Of a stretch of 64,000 nucleotides of DNA, positions 17,504 to 27,793 are shown in pieces. The notes under the pieces were generated by a model. It ran no database searches. It was not told the DNA's origin and worked only from the letters and a program-made list of their open reading frames with translations. Numbering within the stretch: position 1 is the first letter of the stretch; each line of letters starts with the position of its first letter. Position numbers and translations under genes: made by a program. The DNA is from a virus. The stretch covers positions 1 through 64,000 of the IMG/VR virus record IMGVR_UViG_3300046321_000098; one strand, given 5' to 3'.

Positions 17504-18019
17504 ATGGTGGAAATTAATAAGAACAAAGCACTTTCACAAGACGAGTGGAAAGCATTGGTAGACTACAACCCAGACACAGGTGTCTTTGTTTGGAAAGTTA
17601 ATCGTTATCGCACACAAGCTGGTGACATTGCAGGTTACCGTAAACCTAACGGGTATATCTCTATTCGTACAAACAAGAAGCATCATCCATGTCACCGAAT
17701 AGCTTGGATAATTACGTATGGTGTTGATACTGATGGGTTCATAGACCACATTAACGGTGACAAAAGTGACAACAGAATTGTAAATTTACGTGTAGCTAAT
17801 AAGTCCGCGAATGGGTTTAATACTACAAAACGTGCTAACAATACATCAGGTTACAAAGGTGTCACTTGGCACAAACAAATTGGTAAGTGGGCAGCTCGTG
17901 CAAAAGTAAACTATGAGTGTTATCACTTAGGGTTATTTGATGACGTACTAGAAGCTGCTAAAGCATACGACGATTTTGCGAAAGCAAACCACGGCGAATT
18001 TTACAAAGATAATCTATAA
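17504..18019 (+). CDS. Free-standing HNH endonuclease (HNH plus AP2-like)
   Basis: 171 residues from ATG 17504, chosen because TTGGAGGAC precedes it; the frame is also open from 17444. HNH core: CHRIAWI then FIDHINGDKSDNR and NLRVANKS. AP2-like C-terminus: GYKGVTWHKQIGKW, AARAK, HLGLFDDVLEAAKAYD. It has inserted between chaperone and tape measure genes and carries its own terminator downstream. Paralogous to the HNH genes at 33613 and 43349. Confidence 0.93.
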   Translation: MVEINKNKALSQDEWKALVDYNPDTGVFVWKVNRYRTQAGDIAGYRKPNGYISIRTNKKHHPCHRIAWIITYGVDTDGFIDHINGDKSDNRIVNLRVANKSANGFNTTKRANNTSGYKGVTWHKQIGKWAARAKVNYECYHLGLFDDVLEAAKAYDDFAKANHGEFYKDNL

Positions 18020-18024
18020 ATTAT

Positions 18025-18048
18025 AGCCTCCTCGTGAGGCTTTATTTT
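18025..18048 (+). terminator. Intrinsic terminator after HNH gene
   Basis: AGCCTC (18025-18030), loop CTCGT, GAGGCT (18036-18041), then TTATTTT. It ends the HNH unit just before the tape measure leader, so tape measure expression would need readthrough. Confidence 0.75.
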
Positions 18049-18095
18049 CAAATATCAATCATCTGGTATTTCAAAATAATGACAGGATAAAAGAA

Positions 18096-21000
18096 ATGTT
18101 TGAACTCTCCTCCCTAAAGTTTAACGTAAACACAGAAAAGCTCAAAGAAGCTATCGAGATGGTAGATGAATTAGGCACGTCTGTTAACAAACTTAAAACA
18201 CCCCTAAAAGGTTTAGAGACAGCGGCAACAACAGCAGGTGATGCTGTTGTTAAAGGAGCAGGTGCAGGGACAACCGCACTGCAGAAACAGACAAAACAAA
18301 CGGACATGATGGGTCACGCTGTAGAACGCTTTTATAAAGAGAAAGAAAAAGCAGCAAAAGCAGACGAGATTGTTCAGAAACGCAGTCAAAGTATTCTTGA
18401 GAAACAGGTATCCGTCCTCAGTATTATGGGCGACGGTTGGTCAAAAGGTCAAGCAGGTGTTCTTGCCGCAGCTCAGGCTGCTGGTATAGCTAACAATGAG
18501 TTTCAGAAACTAAAAGACACACTGGCTTCCCAAAGAAGACTTGTTGGTGGTGATCCATTTGACAAAAGTGCAAGCGGTCTTGTTGGTTTGAAACAAGGTC
18601 TAGGAGAGGCTCGTGAAGGCTACCGTCAACTCACAGTTTACGAAAAAGAATACGCAAGATTAAAAGCGGAGGGCAATGGTGTAGAGATGCGACTGGTTGC
18701 CCTTAATCGTAAAGAAACTGACAGTCTGTATCGTGACAAGCAACGAATGATTGAGCAATACAAAATGCTCAAAACAGCTCAGTTTGACTCTAGCGACACT
18801 GCGATGATTGAGAAGCAAAAGAACGCTTACAAGGACTTAGTATCTAATGTTAAGAACCTCGAAAATACATACAAAGAAGTAGCCACTGCCAAGCGCCCAC
18901 TGGATAATATTCGCACAGTTGATGCGACGAAACGCCGCGACCAGTTAAACTACATTGCTCGTGGCACTTCCGTACAATTAGGTGATATTGGTGTCTCACT
19001 AGCAGGTGGTCAGAATCCTATCACTGTAGCGATCCAACAATTTGACCAGTTGCGTAGTATTCTTGGTGGTGTTGGCAACGACACCAAGGCTATGCAGGAA
19101 GTGATGCAAAATGCATTCACCCAAATTGTGCAGGGATTTGCATACGTTGCAACTGCAATGGGGCAGTTTGTTGTTGGTGCTGTTGTCAATACATCAAAGG
19201 CACTTCTAACATTCGCAAGCGACATCACAGGTACAACCTATGTTTTAGCAACTTTACGCAAAGCCTTGGTTAGTCTTTCAGGTAGTGAAGCATCAGGTGT
19301 TGTTAAAACCTTTGACAGCATAGGTAAAGTTATTGTAGGAATCTCAGCTACACTCGTAGCATCACTCACCGTAGGTTTAATCGGCGTAGCCCTAGCCTAC
19401 AAAGAAATCATCCAGACATCTCAAGACCTCTCAGTAGCTCTTGCAATGTCAGGCGGTGCAATCGCCATCAACAAAGACGAAGCCTTAAAAATGTCAGCAG
19501 CACTGGCAAGTACATCAGGCACGTCTATGCAAGTCGTAGGTGTTATCACTGAGATTGCTAAAGCAGGTAACTTAGGTAAAGACTCAATAGCTGGTATCAC
19601 CAAAGCCTCTTTGGACTTGCAAAAGTACGGTGGTATTGCTGTTAAAGACACAGTGGCTTTGTACGCTAAATTAGCTGATGACCCTGTAAAGGGTTTGACT
19701 GAACTCGCCTTGAAAACAGGTGATGTATCTCAAGCGACTCTTGACCATATTGGAAAACTTGTTGCACAAGGCGACTCCGTTAATGCGGTGACATTAGCCA
19801 TTGAAGAGATGAACCGTGTGAATGGTTTAGCTTCACAGCAAATGCTTGCTGATATGAGTCCATTAGAAGTGCTCTGGTCTGAAATGAAAGGTCAATTAAC
19901 CTCTTTGAAAGAAGAGTTTTACGCGATAGCAGGTTCATCTGAACTTGTTAACGTCTTTGCAACAGCTTGGAGAACTGTTTCTGTAATGGTGTCCGAAGTT
20001 TGGTTTGTAATTAAAGGTGTAGGTAAAGAGATAGGCGGTTTAGCTGCACAATTAGGTGCTCTTGCATCTGGAGATTTCAAAGGCGCTTCCAACATCAGAG
20101 GCATGATGGTAGAGGACGCTAAAGCAGCAAGAACGGCACAAGATGCGTTAACTAAATCTATTGTAGAAGGAACAAGTTCAAGGTCTAGTGCAGAAAAGCA
20201 GTACATCAACGTAATGCAAGCTGGTGCTATTGTTCGCCGTGAAATGACTGAAGCTGATAAAGCTCAGAATATCGCAGGAATCAAAGCAGGAGAATCTTTA
20301 AAGAAAGAAGCTGAAAAATACAACAACGTATCTAACCTAGATGGTGCAGGACGTGAAAAAGCTAAACAAGCGGCAATAGATAAAGTGCGTAAGTTAACCG
20401 TAGAAAGTATGAAAGCTCATGGTGCTGATGTTGTAGCCATTGAGAAAAAATTAGCTGAAACTACAGCAAACATTGAGGAGCAGTACAAGCCTAAGAAAGA
20501 AAAGTCCAATTCGTCAGGTATTAACGACTCAATTAAAGCAGAACAAAAGACAATTGAGGATGCCCGTAAAGGTATTCAGCGAAGTGCAAACATGCAAATG
20601 GACGCACTTAACAGCTTGCACAAACGTGAGTTAGTTAATGATGTTGATTTCTTTAATCAGAAGTTCCTGATTGAAAAAGAAAGCATCGACAACTCCATTG
20701 ATCTACTCAAGCAAGAGCAATCTATTGCAAGCAAGAAAAAGAATAGCCTAGCAGAAGTACAAGCCTTCCAAGGCAAGATAAGGGACGAGCAGGATAAGCT
20801 CAAGGACAAAGAATTAGAACGTAACTATGCCTTGCTGGACTTACAAGACAAGCTCGCTAAGGCTAGTATCAAAGCGTCCTTGACTGAAATAACAGCACTG
20901 CAAGAAAAGAACAAAGCTCAAAAGTTAGACAACGAATTGATCGGTTTAACTATTCAAGAGACTCAAGCCTTGAAAGCAGTAAGAGCAGACAGTGTTATTG

Positions 21001-23750
21001 CTTTACAAGCAGAGCATGTTGCTTATATGGAAAAGTACGGTTTGTCTGAATCAAGTGCAACAGCTTATGAGCTTGAGAAGCAAAAGCTGAACGCACTCAG
21101 AGAAGCACGTAACCTTGACACTGATGCAATCGCTCGTCACACAGAAGCAGAGCGTAAGAAGTTGAATGAAACTGTCAACGAAGGCTTTAGAAAAGATGGG
21201 TTAAATCTTGAAGATGCTCAAGCTGAGTTGAACTTTAGAGAGTCTTTGATTGGAACCTACGGTGTTCAAAAAGAAGAGGCTAAACAAGCCTACGAACTTG
21301 AGAAGCAGATGCTGCAAGTTAACCGCAAGCAGACCGAGGATTTAATCAGTGTTAGAAAACAGTACAACGCTTTATTAACCAACAACCCAGAGCAGAATAG
21401 TAAGACACTTAGTGATTTAGCTGCTGTTGAAGCAGTTATCAATTCCAACGCTGAAAAACAAATCCAACAGATTCAAAAGGGTGCGAAGATTGCACAGAAG
21501 GAACTATTGGATGGTAAATTTGACAAGGTAGCAGAGGGTCTAGCGGATGCCTTGGTAACAGGTATGACTAAGGGGGCTAAAGCGGGTCGTAAAAAGTTAC
21601 GTGACCTGATTGTTGCAGAACTTGAAAAGACAATTACTCTTTCTATTACAGCAAACATCAAGGGGTTGCTTGGTGGGGGGCAAGGTGGTGGATTGCTGGA
21701 TAGTTTATTTGGTAAGGTCACTGACAGTCTTTTCTCAAAAGGTGCGGATTTACTTGGAGGCTTGTTTGGTAGCAGCGGAGCGGCAGGAGCGTTTGGTGCT
21801 TCGTCAACTTTTGGTGTAGCTACTGGTACAATAGGTACTGGTGGCTTGAGCGCGGCTGGTGGTACTGGTGCGGCGGCACTGGCTGAACTGAGCACAGGCA
21901 TTGCTGGATTAGGAACAGCGGCAACCACAACCGCTGCCGCTGCAGCATCTGGAGCAGTAGCTACAGGCGGTTTAGGTGCTTCTATTTTAGGAGCAATTCC
22001 TGGCGTTGGCTGGTTAGCACTAGGTATTGGGGCTTTGATAGGAATTTTCGGCTCTGGAAAAGATAAGATTCCTACGGTATTAAACGACCTAGCTTTATTT
22101 AATAACTCTCTTATTGGCTTACCTTTTCTTGAACTTGCGATAGGCAGTGATGAGGCGGCACAAGGCTTGCGTGATGTGATGTATGGTTTAGAGAACTCAT
22201 CCCCTACCATGCGTAAACTTGCTGGTGAAACTTTAAGTCTAAGTGTCGAGTTGCTAAGAGCGACTGGAGATATTGCAGGTGCTGCAAATCTAGCTAGAAA
22301 CATTGGTACAAGGGGAATGTCTGAAAAAGAAATTGCTGTATATGACTACAACGAGAAACTACGCAGTCAAATCGAAGCAGCAAGAGCAGGTGCAAGTGCA
22401 GCCCAAGCAGCAGCCCAAGCTGAAGAGCAGTTAGCTAAGACTCGTTGGGATTTAGCGGGTAAGTTGAACATCCTCCTAGGGCGTACAACACAGAAGGAGT
22501 TTGACCGTGCTACACAGTTAGCTGGTACAACAGATGCTGCATCTCTTAGTATGTTGAATTTAATCTTTCAAATGGAAGACCTGCATTTAGCGGTAGATGC
22601 CGCCTACGGTGTGCTTGAAAGAAGTGTAGCTGCTGAACGTAAACTTGGTGAAGTGCGTTTAAAGGCTGCTACAGACCTCCAAACATTGCTTAAAGCATCG
22701 AAAACAGCTAACACTGTAGAAGTATCTAGGAAAGCAGCCCAAGCGCAGTTAAGTATGTTCTTGGCAGTGGCTAAGGCAAGTGGCTTCTTGCCATCTGCGG
22801 AAACGTTAAAACCTTTGCTAGATTCAATTGGCAAACCTTCCGAGGACTTGTTTAGTACTTTTGAGGATTATCAAAGAGACTTCCTAAAGACTTCTAGGAA
22901 TATTGCAGAAATGTCTGGACTAGCAGATAAGCAAGTGACAATGGAGCAAAAAACTCTTGACGCTTTAGATGCACAACTAGCGAATGCTAAGGCACAGTTA
23001 GACGCGCTGAAAGGTGTAGATAATTCAGTCAAGGATGTTTCAACAGCTGTTAATGATTTTAGTGCAGTAATGCAAGCTTTATCTGCCGCGCAGAGTTCAG
23101 CCGCAACCTTTAGTTACCCTGCTCCGTCCTCTGGCGGCGGAGGTGGCGGTAGTTCAGGTTCTGGTGGTTCATCCTCTGCAGCATCTACACCTACGTTTGA
23201 AGATATTATCGGTCAAGATAATAAGGACATTGTTGACGCATACAGAGAGTACTACAACCGCAACCCTGATCCCACTGGCTACAAGGGGTTTTTGGATTCA
23301 AAACTAACTGGAGATAAGTTGTCACAAGCGATTTTAGGTGCTTCTGCATCTAATACAGCAAGTGCGGATTATCGTATGGCAGTCTCAAGGAGTTATGACC
23401 CGCTAGACCCTATTAAGAAGTTTTGGAAAAGCAAAACCTCAACTAATACAGATATAGAGGGTTCATTCGCACAAGGTATTAATAGTGTGCCTTACGACAT
23501 GACTGCACAGATACACAAAGGTGAAAGAATTTTACCTGCTGCAGACAACACCGAACTGTTTGCAAGATTGCAAAGTCCTCAAGACAACGCTGTTGTTATG
23601 GCAGCAGCTATTGCAAGATTAACAGAGGAAGTAAAGATGCTGAGAAGTGAAACACGTCAGGGTGTTGTTAATACAGGGAAAGCTGCAGAAAGTTTAAGAA
23701 ATATGACAAATGAAAATGGAACAGCTTTTAATGTTGTAATGGAAACATGA
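18096..23750 (+). CDS. Tape measure protein
   Basis: 1884 residues, the longest gene here, sets tail length (roughly 280 nm at 0.15 nm per residue, an inference). Domains in order: helical N-terminus; hydrophobic stretch at about residues 340-440; long charged coiled-coil region at about 700-1160; Gly/Ala-rich hydrophobic segment near 1295-1320 (GAIPGVGWLALGIGALIG); Gly/Ser linker near 1690; a DUF4214-like unit at about 1705-1770 (AYREYYNRNPDPTGY); and a C-terminal VPYDMTAQIHKGERILPA, common in tape measure tails. The next gene overlaps by ATGA. Confidence 0.95.
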   Translation: MFELSSLKFNVNTEKLKEAIEMVDELGTSVNKLKTPLKGLETAATTAGDAVVKGAGAGTTALQKQTKQTDMMGHAVERFYKEKEKAAKADEIVQKRSQSILEKQVSVLSIMGDGWSKGQAGVLAAAQAAGIANNEFQKLKDTLASQRRLVGGDPFDKSASGLVGLKQGLGEAREGYRQLTVYEKEYARLKAEGNGVEMRLVALNRKETDSLYRDKQRMIEQYKMLKTAQFDSSDTAMIEKQKNAYKDLVSNVKNLENTYKEVATAKRPLDNIRTVDATKRRDQLNYIARGTSVQLGDIGVSLAGGQNPITVAIQQFDQLRSILGGVGNDTKAMQEVMQNAFTQIVQGFAYVATAMGQFVVGAVVNTSKALLTFASDITGTTYVLATLRKALVSLSGSEASGVVKTFDSIGKVIVGISATLVASLTVGLIGVALAYKEIIQTSQDLSVALAMSGGAIAINKDEALKMSAALASTSGTSMQVVGVITEIAKAGNLGKDSIAGITKASLDLQKYGGIAVKDTVALYAKLADDPVKGLTELALKTGDVSQATLDHIGKLVAQGDSVNAVTLAIEEMNRVNGLASQQMLADMSPLEVLWSEMKGQLTSLKEEFYAIAGSSELVNVFATAWRTVSVMVSEVWFVIKGVGKEIGGLAAQLGALASGDFKGASNIRGMMVEDAKAARTAQDALTKSIVEGTSSRSSAEKQYINVMQAGAIVRREMTEADKAQNIAGIKAGESLKKEAEKYNNVSNLDGAGREKAKQAAIDKVRKLTVESMKAHGADVVAIEKKLAETTANIEEQYKPKKEKSNSSGINDSIKAEQKTIEDARKGIQRSANMQMDALNSLHKRELVNDVDFFNQKFLIEKESIDNSIDLLKQEQSIASKKKNSLAEVQAFQGKIRDEQDKLKDKELERNYALLDLQDKLAKASIKASLTEITALQEKNKAQKLDNELIGLTIQETQALKAVRADSVIALQAEHVAYMEKYGLSESSATAYELEKQKLNALREARNLDTDAIARHTEAERKKLNETVNEGFRKDGLNLEDAQAELNFRESLIGTYGVQKEEAKQAYELEKQMLQVNRKQTEDLISVRKQYNALLTNNPEQNSKTLSDLAAVEAVINSNAEKQIQQIQKGAKIAQKELLDGKFDKVAEGLADALVTGMTKGAKAGRKKLRDLIVAELEKTITLSITANIKGLLGGGQGGGLLDSLFGKVTDSLFSKGADLLGGLFGSSGAAGAFGASSTFGVATGTIGTGGLSAAGGTGAAALAELSTGIAGLGTAATTTAAAAASGAVATGGLGASILGAIPGVGWLALGIGALIGIFGSGKDKIPTVLNDLALFNNSLIGLPFLELAIGSDEAAQGLRDVMYGLENSSPTMRKLAGETLSLSVELLRATGDIAGAANLARNIGTRGMSEKEIAVYDYNEKLRSQIEAARAGASAAQAAAQAEEQLAKTRWDLAGKLNILLGRTTQKEFDRATQLAGTTDAASLSMLNLIFQMEDLHLAVDAAYGVLERSVAAERKLGEVRLKAATDLQTLLKASKTANTVEVSRKAAQAQLSMFLAVAKASGFLPSAETLKPLLDSIGKPSEDLFSTFEDYQRDFLKTSRNIAEMSGLADKQVTMEQKTLDALDAQLANAKAQLDALKGVDNSVKDVSTAVNDFSAVMQALSAAQSSAATFSYPAPSSGGGGGGSSGSGGSSSAASTPTFEDIIGQDNKDIVDAYREYYNRNPDPTGYKGFLDSKLTGDKLSQAILGASASNTASADYRMAVSRSYDPLDPIKKFWKSKTSTNTDIEGSFAQGINSVPYDMTAQIHKGERILPAADNTELFARLQSPQDNAVVMAAAIARLTEEVKMLRSETRQGVVNTGKAAESLRNMTNENGTAFNVVMET

Positions 23751-25165
23751 GTAACAATGTAAAAATTATTAAACCGATAACTGTAACTAATTCAATGATA
23801 GTTAGTACAAATCTTTTTGATACTCCTTTAAATGGTTGGTACTCTGGAGGTACATATAACACAGGGGATTATGTAAGTATTCCAGAAGATGGGGGCTACT
23901 CTTTCTACAAGTCCCTTCAGAATAGTAATACTAATCATCCACCAAGCACTTCTCCGACTTGGTGGGTTTTCAGTAACTTTAATTATTCGACTTATGTACA
24001 AGGTGCAGGGTATGCTCTTGGCGCACGAGTATTAGACCCAGTAACTAACTACGTTTACGAGAGTCTAACAGCAAATAATAATGGCGTACTAGACCCAGTT
24101 GCTACACCTCCTTGGTTAAACATTGGGGTAAATGCTTCTATATTGCCAGCTTTTTGGCTTCCTAGCACTACTTACGCACTAGGGGAGAAGATATTGTATA
24201 TACAAAGCACCCTTGGTGGAACTTTTGGACAACCTGACACAATTGTTCGTCAAATTGTCTACACTTCTCTTCAAGCGGGAAATATCGGTAACGACCCCTT
24301 CACGACACCAGCTTTTTGGGCTACAGATGTAACTTACCCTGTACCTTGGTTAAGTAGTGTTAATTATGTAAGTCAAAGAGTTGTATACACTCCAGACGGA
24401 AACCTTTGGCAGACTCCGTTTGGATGTAGGGGGATATTGCCAGCTGCTGAATATCCAGTTAACTGGTTTAAAGTTAAACCTAATAACCGTACCGCTATGT
24501 TCGATGACTTAAGCTCATCAGGCACTGAAGCTAATAAGCAAATACTGGTGACAGTGGCAAGCGGTGTAGTTACATCTATCGGTTTAGTTGCTGTTAACGC
24601 CGATGTAGCAAAAATAACGGTAAGAGACGGTTTAGCTGGTGCTATTGTATTTCAGAAAACAATAGGTTTATCTGGGGGCAATGCTTCAAATGGGTGGGAT
24701 TATTATTTTAGTGACCCAACAATAAGAAAAAGACAAGCATACATAAGTGGGATACCTCCTTATCTAAATTCCCATGTGACTTTAGAATTGACTGGAACAG
24801 GTGCTATTAGTATTGGGAATTTCATTCTAGGTGTCACAAAAGAGCTAGGTCTACCAGAGTACGGCGTAACTTCTGAAATCCTAGATTTTAGCAAAAAAAC
24901 GACAGATGATTTTGGTAGAACAACCTTTGTCAGACGAGGTTTTAAAAGAACAATGGATTGTAACATGTTCATTGAGAAATCTCAGTTATCTAGGATAGAG
25001 AATTTACTAGAGGATGTTCGCTCTACTCCAATTTTAGTTATTGCATCAGAAGACCCTGCTTACTCTGAGACAGCTATTCGATACTGCTTCTATAAATCAT
25101 TTAGAACAGAAATAAACTACCCTACATTTTCATTTTGTAGTATTCAATTTGAAGGATTAATTTAA
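23747..25165 (+). CDS. Distal tail protein with repeated carbohydrate-binding-like modules
   Basis: 472 residues, ATGA overlap with the tape measure. The first ~240 residues hold four aromatic units of the kind W..G.TY..GDYV...G..Y.S, seen at GWYSGGTYNTGDYV, YVQGAGYALGARV, WLPSTTYALGEKI and WLSSVNYVSQRVV, resembling CBM5/12-type chitin-binding modules. The C-terminal ~100 residues (EYGVTSEILDFSKKT, FSFCSIQFEG) look like a tail-docking domain. Likely distal tail or tip protein that touches surface glycans; binding is inferred. Confidence 0.65.
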   Translation: MSNNVKIIKPITVTNSMIVSTNLFDTPLNGWYSGGTYNTGDYVSIPEDGGYSFYKSLQNSNTNHPPSTSPTWWVFSNFNYSTYVQGAGYALGARVLDPVTNYVYESLTANNNGVLDPVATPPWLNIGVNASILPAFWLPSTTYALGEKILYIQSTLGGTFGQPDTIVRQIVYTSLQAGNIGNDPFTTPAFWATDVTYPVPWLSSVNYVSQRVVYTPDGNLWQTPFGCRGILPAAEYPVNWFKVKPNNRTAMFDDLSSSGTEANKQILVTVASGVVTSIGLVAVNADVAKITVRDGLAGAIVFQKTIGLSGGNASNGWDYYFSDPTIRKRQAYISGIPPYLNSHVTLELTGTGAISIGNFILGVTKELGLPEYGVTSEILDFSKKTTDDFGRTTFVRRGFKRTMDCNMFIEKSQLSRIENLLEDVRSTPILVIASEDPAYSETAIRYCFYKSFRTEINYPTFSFCSIQFEGLI

Positions 25166-25166
25166 T

Positions 25167-26525
25167 ATGACACTCGCAACTTACACAGGTAATATACCAA
25201 ATCGCTTAACAGGAGCTGACACTTTTAGTTCTGACGTGGATTATTATCATGCTTATTTTACACCGTTTATTGCTCAATTTAACGCTGATGTGGCAGCTCT
25301 GAATTTAAACTCCGTTATTGACACAAGTGCTTCAAGTGTCTTAATTGGTACAGGAACAAAGAGTTTCACAGTCAGCCTCAATAAAAGTTTTCAAGCTGGA
25401 CAGTTTCTAATTTTTGCTGACAGTGCCGCGCCTTCGACTAACAGCATGGTTGTACAAGTTACTAGCTATAATACAAGCTCTGGTGCTATTGTAGTTAACT
25501 CCCTTTCTGTGTATGGCTCAGGGACAAAGACTGCATGGGTAATATCTCTTACTGGAGCACCTGCACAATTACCAAGTGGTCAAGCTGGACGAGCTGCGCT
25601 AGATATTAAACAGCAAGAGAGTGTTGATTATTCTTTTGCTTCAGGTTCGTTAACATTAAAACTAAACCCAACCAATCTCGATTTTAGATCCACTACAACT
25701 TCTAGTGGTGTACCTGTTAATATTGTCGCAGCCGGTCAATTAACGACAGTAATTAGTTCAGGTTCTACTGCAGGAATGGTATCAGGTGTATCAGGGGATA
25801 TTTTATTACTCGCTATTAATAATGCGGGGACTATGGAGTTAGCTTGGAGCAACACAGTAAACCCTTTTATTTTTGACGAGACTAGCTTAATCAACACTGT
25901 TGCCGAAGGAGGAGCAGGCGCTGCAGATTCAGCTTCTACAATATACTCTACAACAGCTAGAACAGGGGTAGCTTATAGGGTTGTAGGTTTATTTAGAAGC
26001 ACTCAAACAACTGCAGGTACTTGGGCGCAGACTCCTACGCTTGTACAAGGCGCAGGGTTTGCAACACTAGGTATATTCAATAAAAGAAGTCTAGTAGATA
26101 TACCCTTACCAGCTTTTAGCGCTTACGCTAACACTAACCAATCTGTTGCTACAAGCACTTTCACAAAAGTGCAGCTACAAGTTAAAGAGTACGACACTTC
26201 CAACAGTTTTGATAATACATCGTTATACAGGTTTACACCACAAGTTGCAGGATATTATCAAGTTAATGGCGGCACTAACTATGTATTACCTGCTGCTAGT
26301 ATGCTTTGTGTTCTTTACAAGAATGGTGTTATTTATAAACGTGGAACTCAAAGTGGTTCTGCAGCTTCTGCAGGCTACGGGTCAACAGTTCACTCCTTAA
26401 TCTACTTAAATGGCACATCGGATTATATTGAATTGTACACTTATCAAGCCTCTGGAGGCACAATAGGCACACTTGGAACTATAGATGGAACTTATTTCAA
26501 CGGTGTTTTGTTAAAGGCAGGTTAA
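25167..26525 (+). CDS. Tail fibre/tip protein with C1q-like C-terminal domain
   Basis: 452 residues, starting 1 nt after the previous stop. The C-terminal ~130 residues have the C1q/TNF-like pattern: FSAYANTNQSVATSTFTKV, FDNTSLYRFTPQVAGYYQVNG, then VLYKNGVIYKRG, SLIYLNGTSDYIELY and YFNGVLL. Such trimeric domains end fibres of many phages and bind receptors. The N-terminal part presumably docks to the tail. A host-range determinant by inference. Confidence 0.75.
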   Translation: MTLATYTGNIPNRLTGADTFSSDVDYYHAYFTPFIAQFNADVAALNLNSVIDTSASSVLIGTGTKSFTVSLNKSFQAGQFLIFADSAAPSTNSMVVQVTSYNTSSGAIVVNSLSVYGSGTKTAWVISLTGAPAQLPSGQAGRAALDIKQQESVDYSFASGSLTLKLNPTNLDFRSTTTSSGVPVNIVAAGQLTTVISSGSTAGMVSGVSGDILLLAINNAGTMELAWSNTVNPFIFDETSLINTVAEGGAGAADSASTIYSTTARTGVAYRVVGLFRSTQTTAGTWAQTPTLVQGAGFATLGIFNKRSLVDIPLPAFSAYANTNQSVATSTFTKVQLQVKEYDTSNSFDNTSLYRFTPQVAGYYQVNGGTNYVLPAASMLCVLYKNGVIYKRGTQSGSAASAGYGSTVHSLIYLNGTSDYIELYTYQASGGTIGTLGTIDGTYFNGVLLKAG

Positions 26526-26984
26526 ATGTTAGATACTATTCTATTTCTTTATCCGAGTGCTATACCATTAACTGATTTTATATTGGAAGACTCAGGGAAC
26601 GGTGTAGAAATAAAAAACTGGAATACAGGTAAACTAGGTGATACTCCTGCTCTAGCTACTTTAGCCTCTACAATAGTACCACCCAAGACACAAGCGGAGT
26701 TAGACTATCTTCGCTATGTTAAACGCAGCCAAGCTAAGGATAAAATACTAGACGAGTTTGCTGCAGAAAACATGGGACGCATTAGGGCAGGTACTTGGAC
26801 TGTTCCTAATCTAATTGCCTTGACGCAAGATGCTCAGTTGACAACCCTTCTCAGTAATATTAATACACTAAGTTTTGAGTTAGCAATTAGTTCTGTTCAG
26901 TCTTTAACAAACCCCTTAATCACCCCTGTCATTAAAACATCTTGGATTTCAAAACTCCAAGCTAACTTGTTCTTAACACCATGA
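26526..26984 (+). CDS. Tail-associated protein, possible fibre assembly factor
   Basis: 152 residues directly after the C1q-like fibre gene. It has a short beta N-terminus (MLDTILFLYPSAIP) and a helical C-terminus (LDYLRYVKRSQAKDKILDE, LANLF-like end). Location behind a fibre gene is typical of fibre assembly proteins, but no family motif is clear. Start ATG 1 nt after the previous stop. Confidence 0.5.
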   Translation: MLDTILFLYPSAIPLTDFILEDSGNGVEIKNWNTGKLGDTPALATLASTIVPPKTQAELDYLRYVKRSQAKDKILDEFAAENMGRIRAGTWTVPNLIALTQDAQLTTLLSNINTLSFELAISSVQSLTNPLITPVIKTSWISKLQANLFLTP

Positions 26985-27421
26985 AAATCGGATTTAAAAA
27001 GGGGCATAAATTCTATAGCCCAATTGTAAGAACCTTTACTACTTCACAATGGTCACATGCTGCTGTGTGGATTGGTGATAACCTTTATGAGTCTACGGCT
27101 TTAAAAGGTGATAAATACAAATCTGGTGTGAGGTGCTACCCAATTTCACAAGAAATTAGTGATGAGTATGAGTGGTTTGATTGTAATGTTCCTGATAAGC
27201 TAGCACTTGAAAGGTTTAATCAAATTAGCGGCTGCTCCTACGACTACTTCAGTTTACTCTCTTTCTTGACTTTAAAAGTACGAGATTCTAAGCGGTATTA
27301 TTGCTATGAATTAGTTTTGTACATGATGACAGGAAATGTAAATGAAAGAGCAACAGGTGAAGTCTTATTAACCCATCTTGCAAGACTTCAGAAAGCACAA
27401 AATGGAACAAACATTATTTGA
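26981..27421 (+). CDS. Permuted papain-fold (NlpC/P60-like, YiiX-type) hydrolase
   Basis: 146 residues. Permuted order with catalytic-type His first (QWSHAAVWIG, His26) and Cys later (RYYCYELV, Cys108), as in YiiX/YebB-like members of the NlpC/P60 clan. LYESTALKGD fits the strand after the His. Next to tail-tip genes it may open peptidoglycan during DNA entry or process tail proteins. No signal peptide. Activity is inferred from the two motifs. Confidence 0.65.
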   Translation: MKIGFKKGHKFYSPIVRTFTTSQWSHAAVWIGDNLYESTALKGDKYKSGVRCYPISQEISDEYEWFDCNVPDKLALERFNQISGCSYDYFSLLSFLTLKVRDSKRYYCYELVLYMMTGNVNERATGEVLLTHLARLQKAQNGTNII

Positions 27422-27593
27422 AAAATACCTTGCGAGAGAGTATACACAGACTACAGGGGTAATCATTCTGGGTTTTGTATCTTTGTGGTTGGGCTTTCTT
27501 GAGTCCACAGCATTGGTAACACTGGTTGGGCTTGCCCTTGGTGTGTATGGCGCTAGTAAATATGCCGAAAAGAAATTGGAGTTAGAAAAATGA
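27402..27593 (+). CDS. Small two-helix membrane protein (lysis region)
   Basis: 63 residues from ATG 27402, overlapping the upstream gene by 20 nt. Two hydrophobic segments (GVIILGFVSLWLGFL and ALVTLVGLALGVYGA) and a charged C-terminus (YAEKKLELEK). First of three small membrane proteins before the lysozyme, so a holin or antiholin candidate. Which of the three is the holin cannot be told from sequence. Confidence 0.6.
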   Translation: MEQTLFEKYLAREYTQTTGVIILGFVSLWLGFLESTALVTLVGLALGVYGASKYAEKKLELEK

Positions 27594-27793
27594 AATTAGA
27601 AATCAAAGAGGTGTTTTGGTTAACTGTCGTGATAACAGGTTTACTGTTCTTTACAGGAATAGCTGTTGTGCCATTCACGACGAGTTTAACCACAGACCCC
27701 TACACACAGAACATTATGTACGCGATTGGGAGGTTACCTGTAGTGTTTACTGCTATTTATTTTTATTTGAGTCTATTAGGGGAAAAGCGATGA
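27590..27793 (+). CDS. Small two-helix membrane protein (lysis region)
   Basis: 67 residues, ATGA overlap on both sides. Transmembrane segments at about 9-27 (WLTVVITGLLFFTGIAVV) and 44-62 (AIGRLPVVFTAIYFYLSLL), short basic C-terminus (GEKR). Possible holin component or helper. Tight coupling suggests fixed stoichiometry with its neighbours. Confidence 0.6.
   Translation: MKLEIKEVFWLTVVITGLLFFTGIAVVPFTTSLTTDPYTQNIMYAIGRLPVVFTAIYFYLSLLGEKR

Noticed and set aside
21473-22303. Long minus-strand open frame (276 codons) inside the tape measure gene
   Set aside because: It mirrors the Ala/Gly-rich coding frame of the tape measure, has no ribosome site and a Pro/Ala-biased product.
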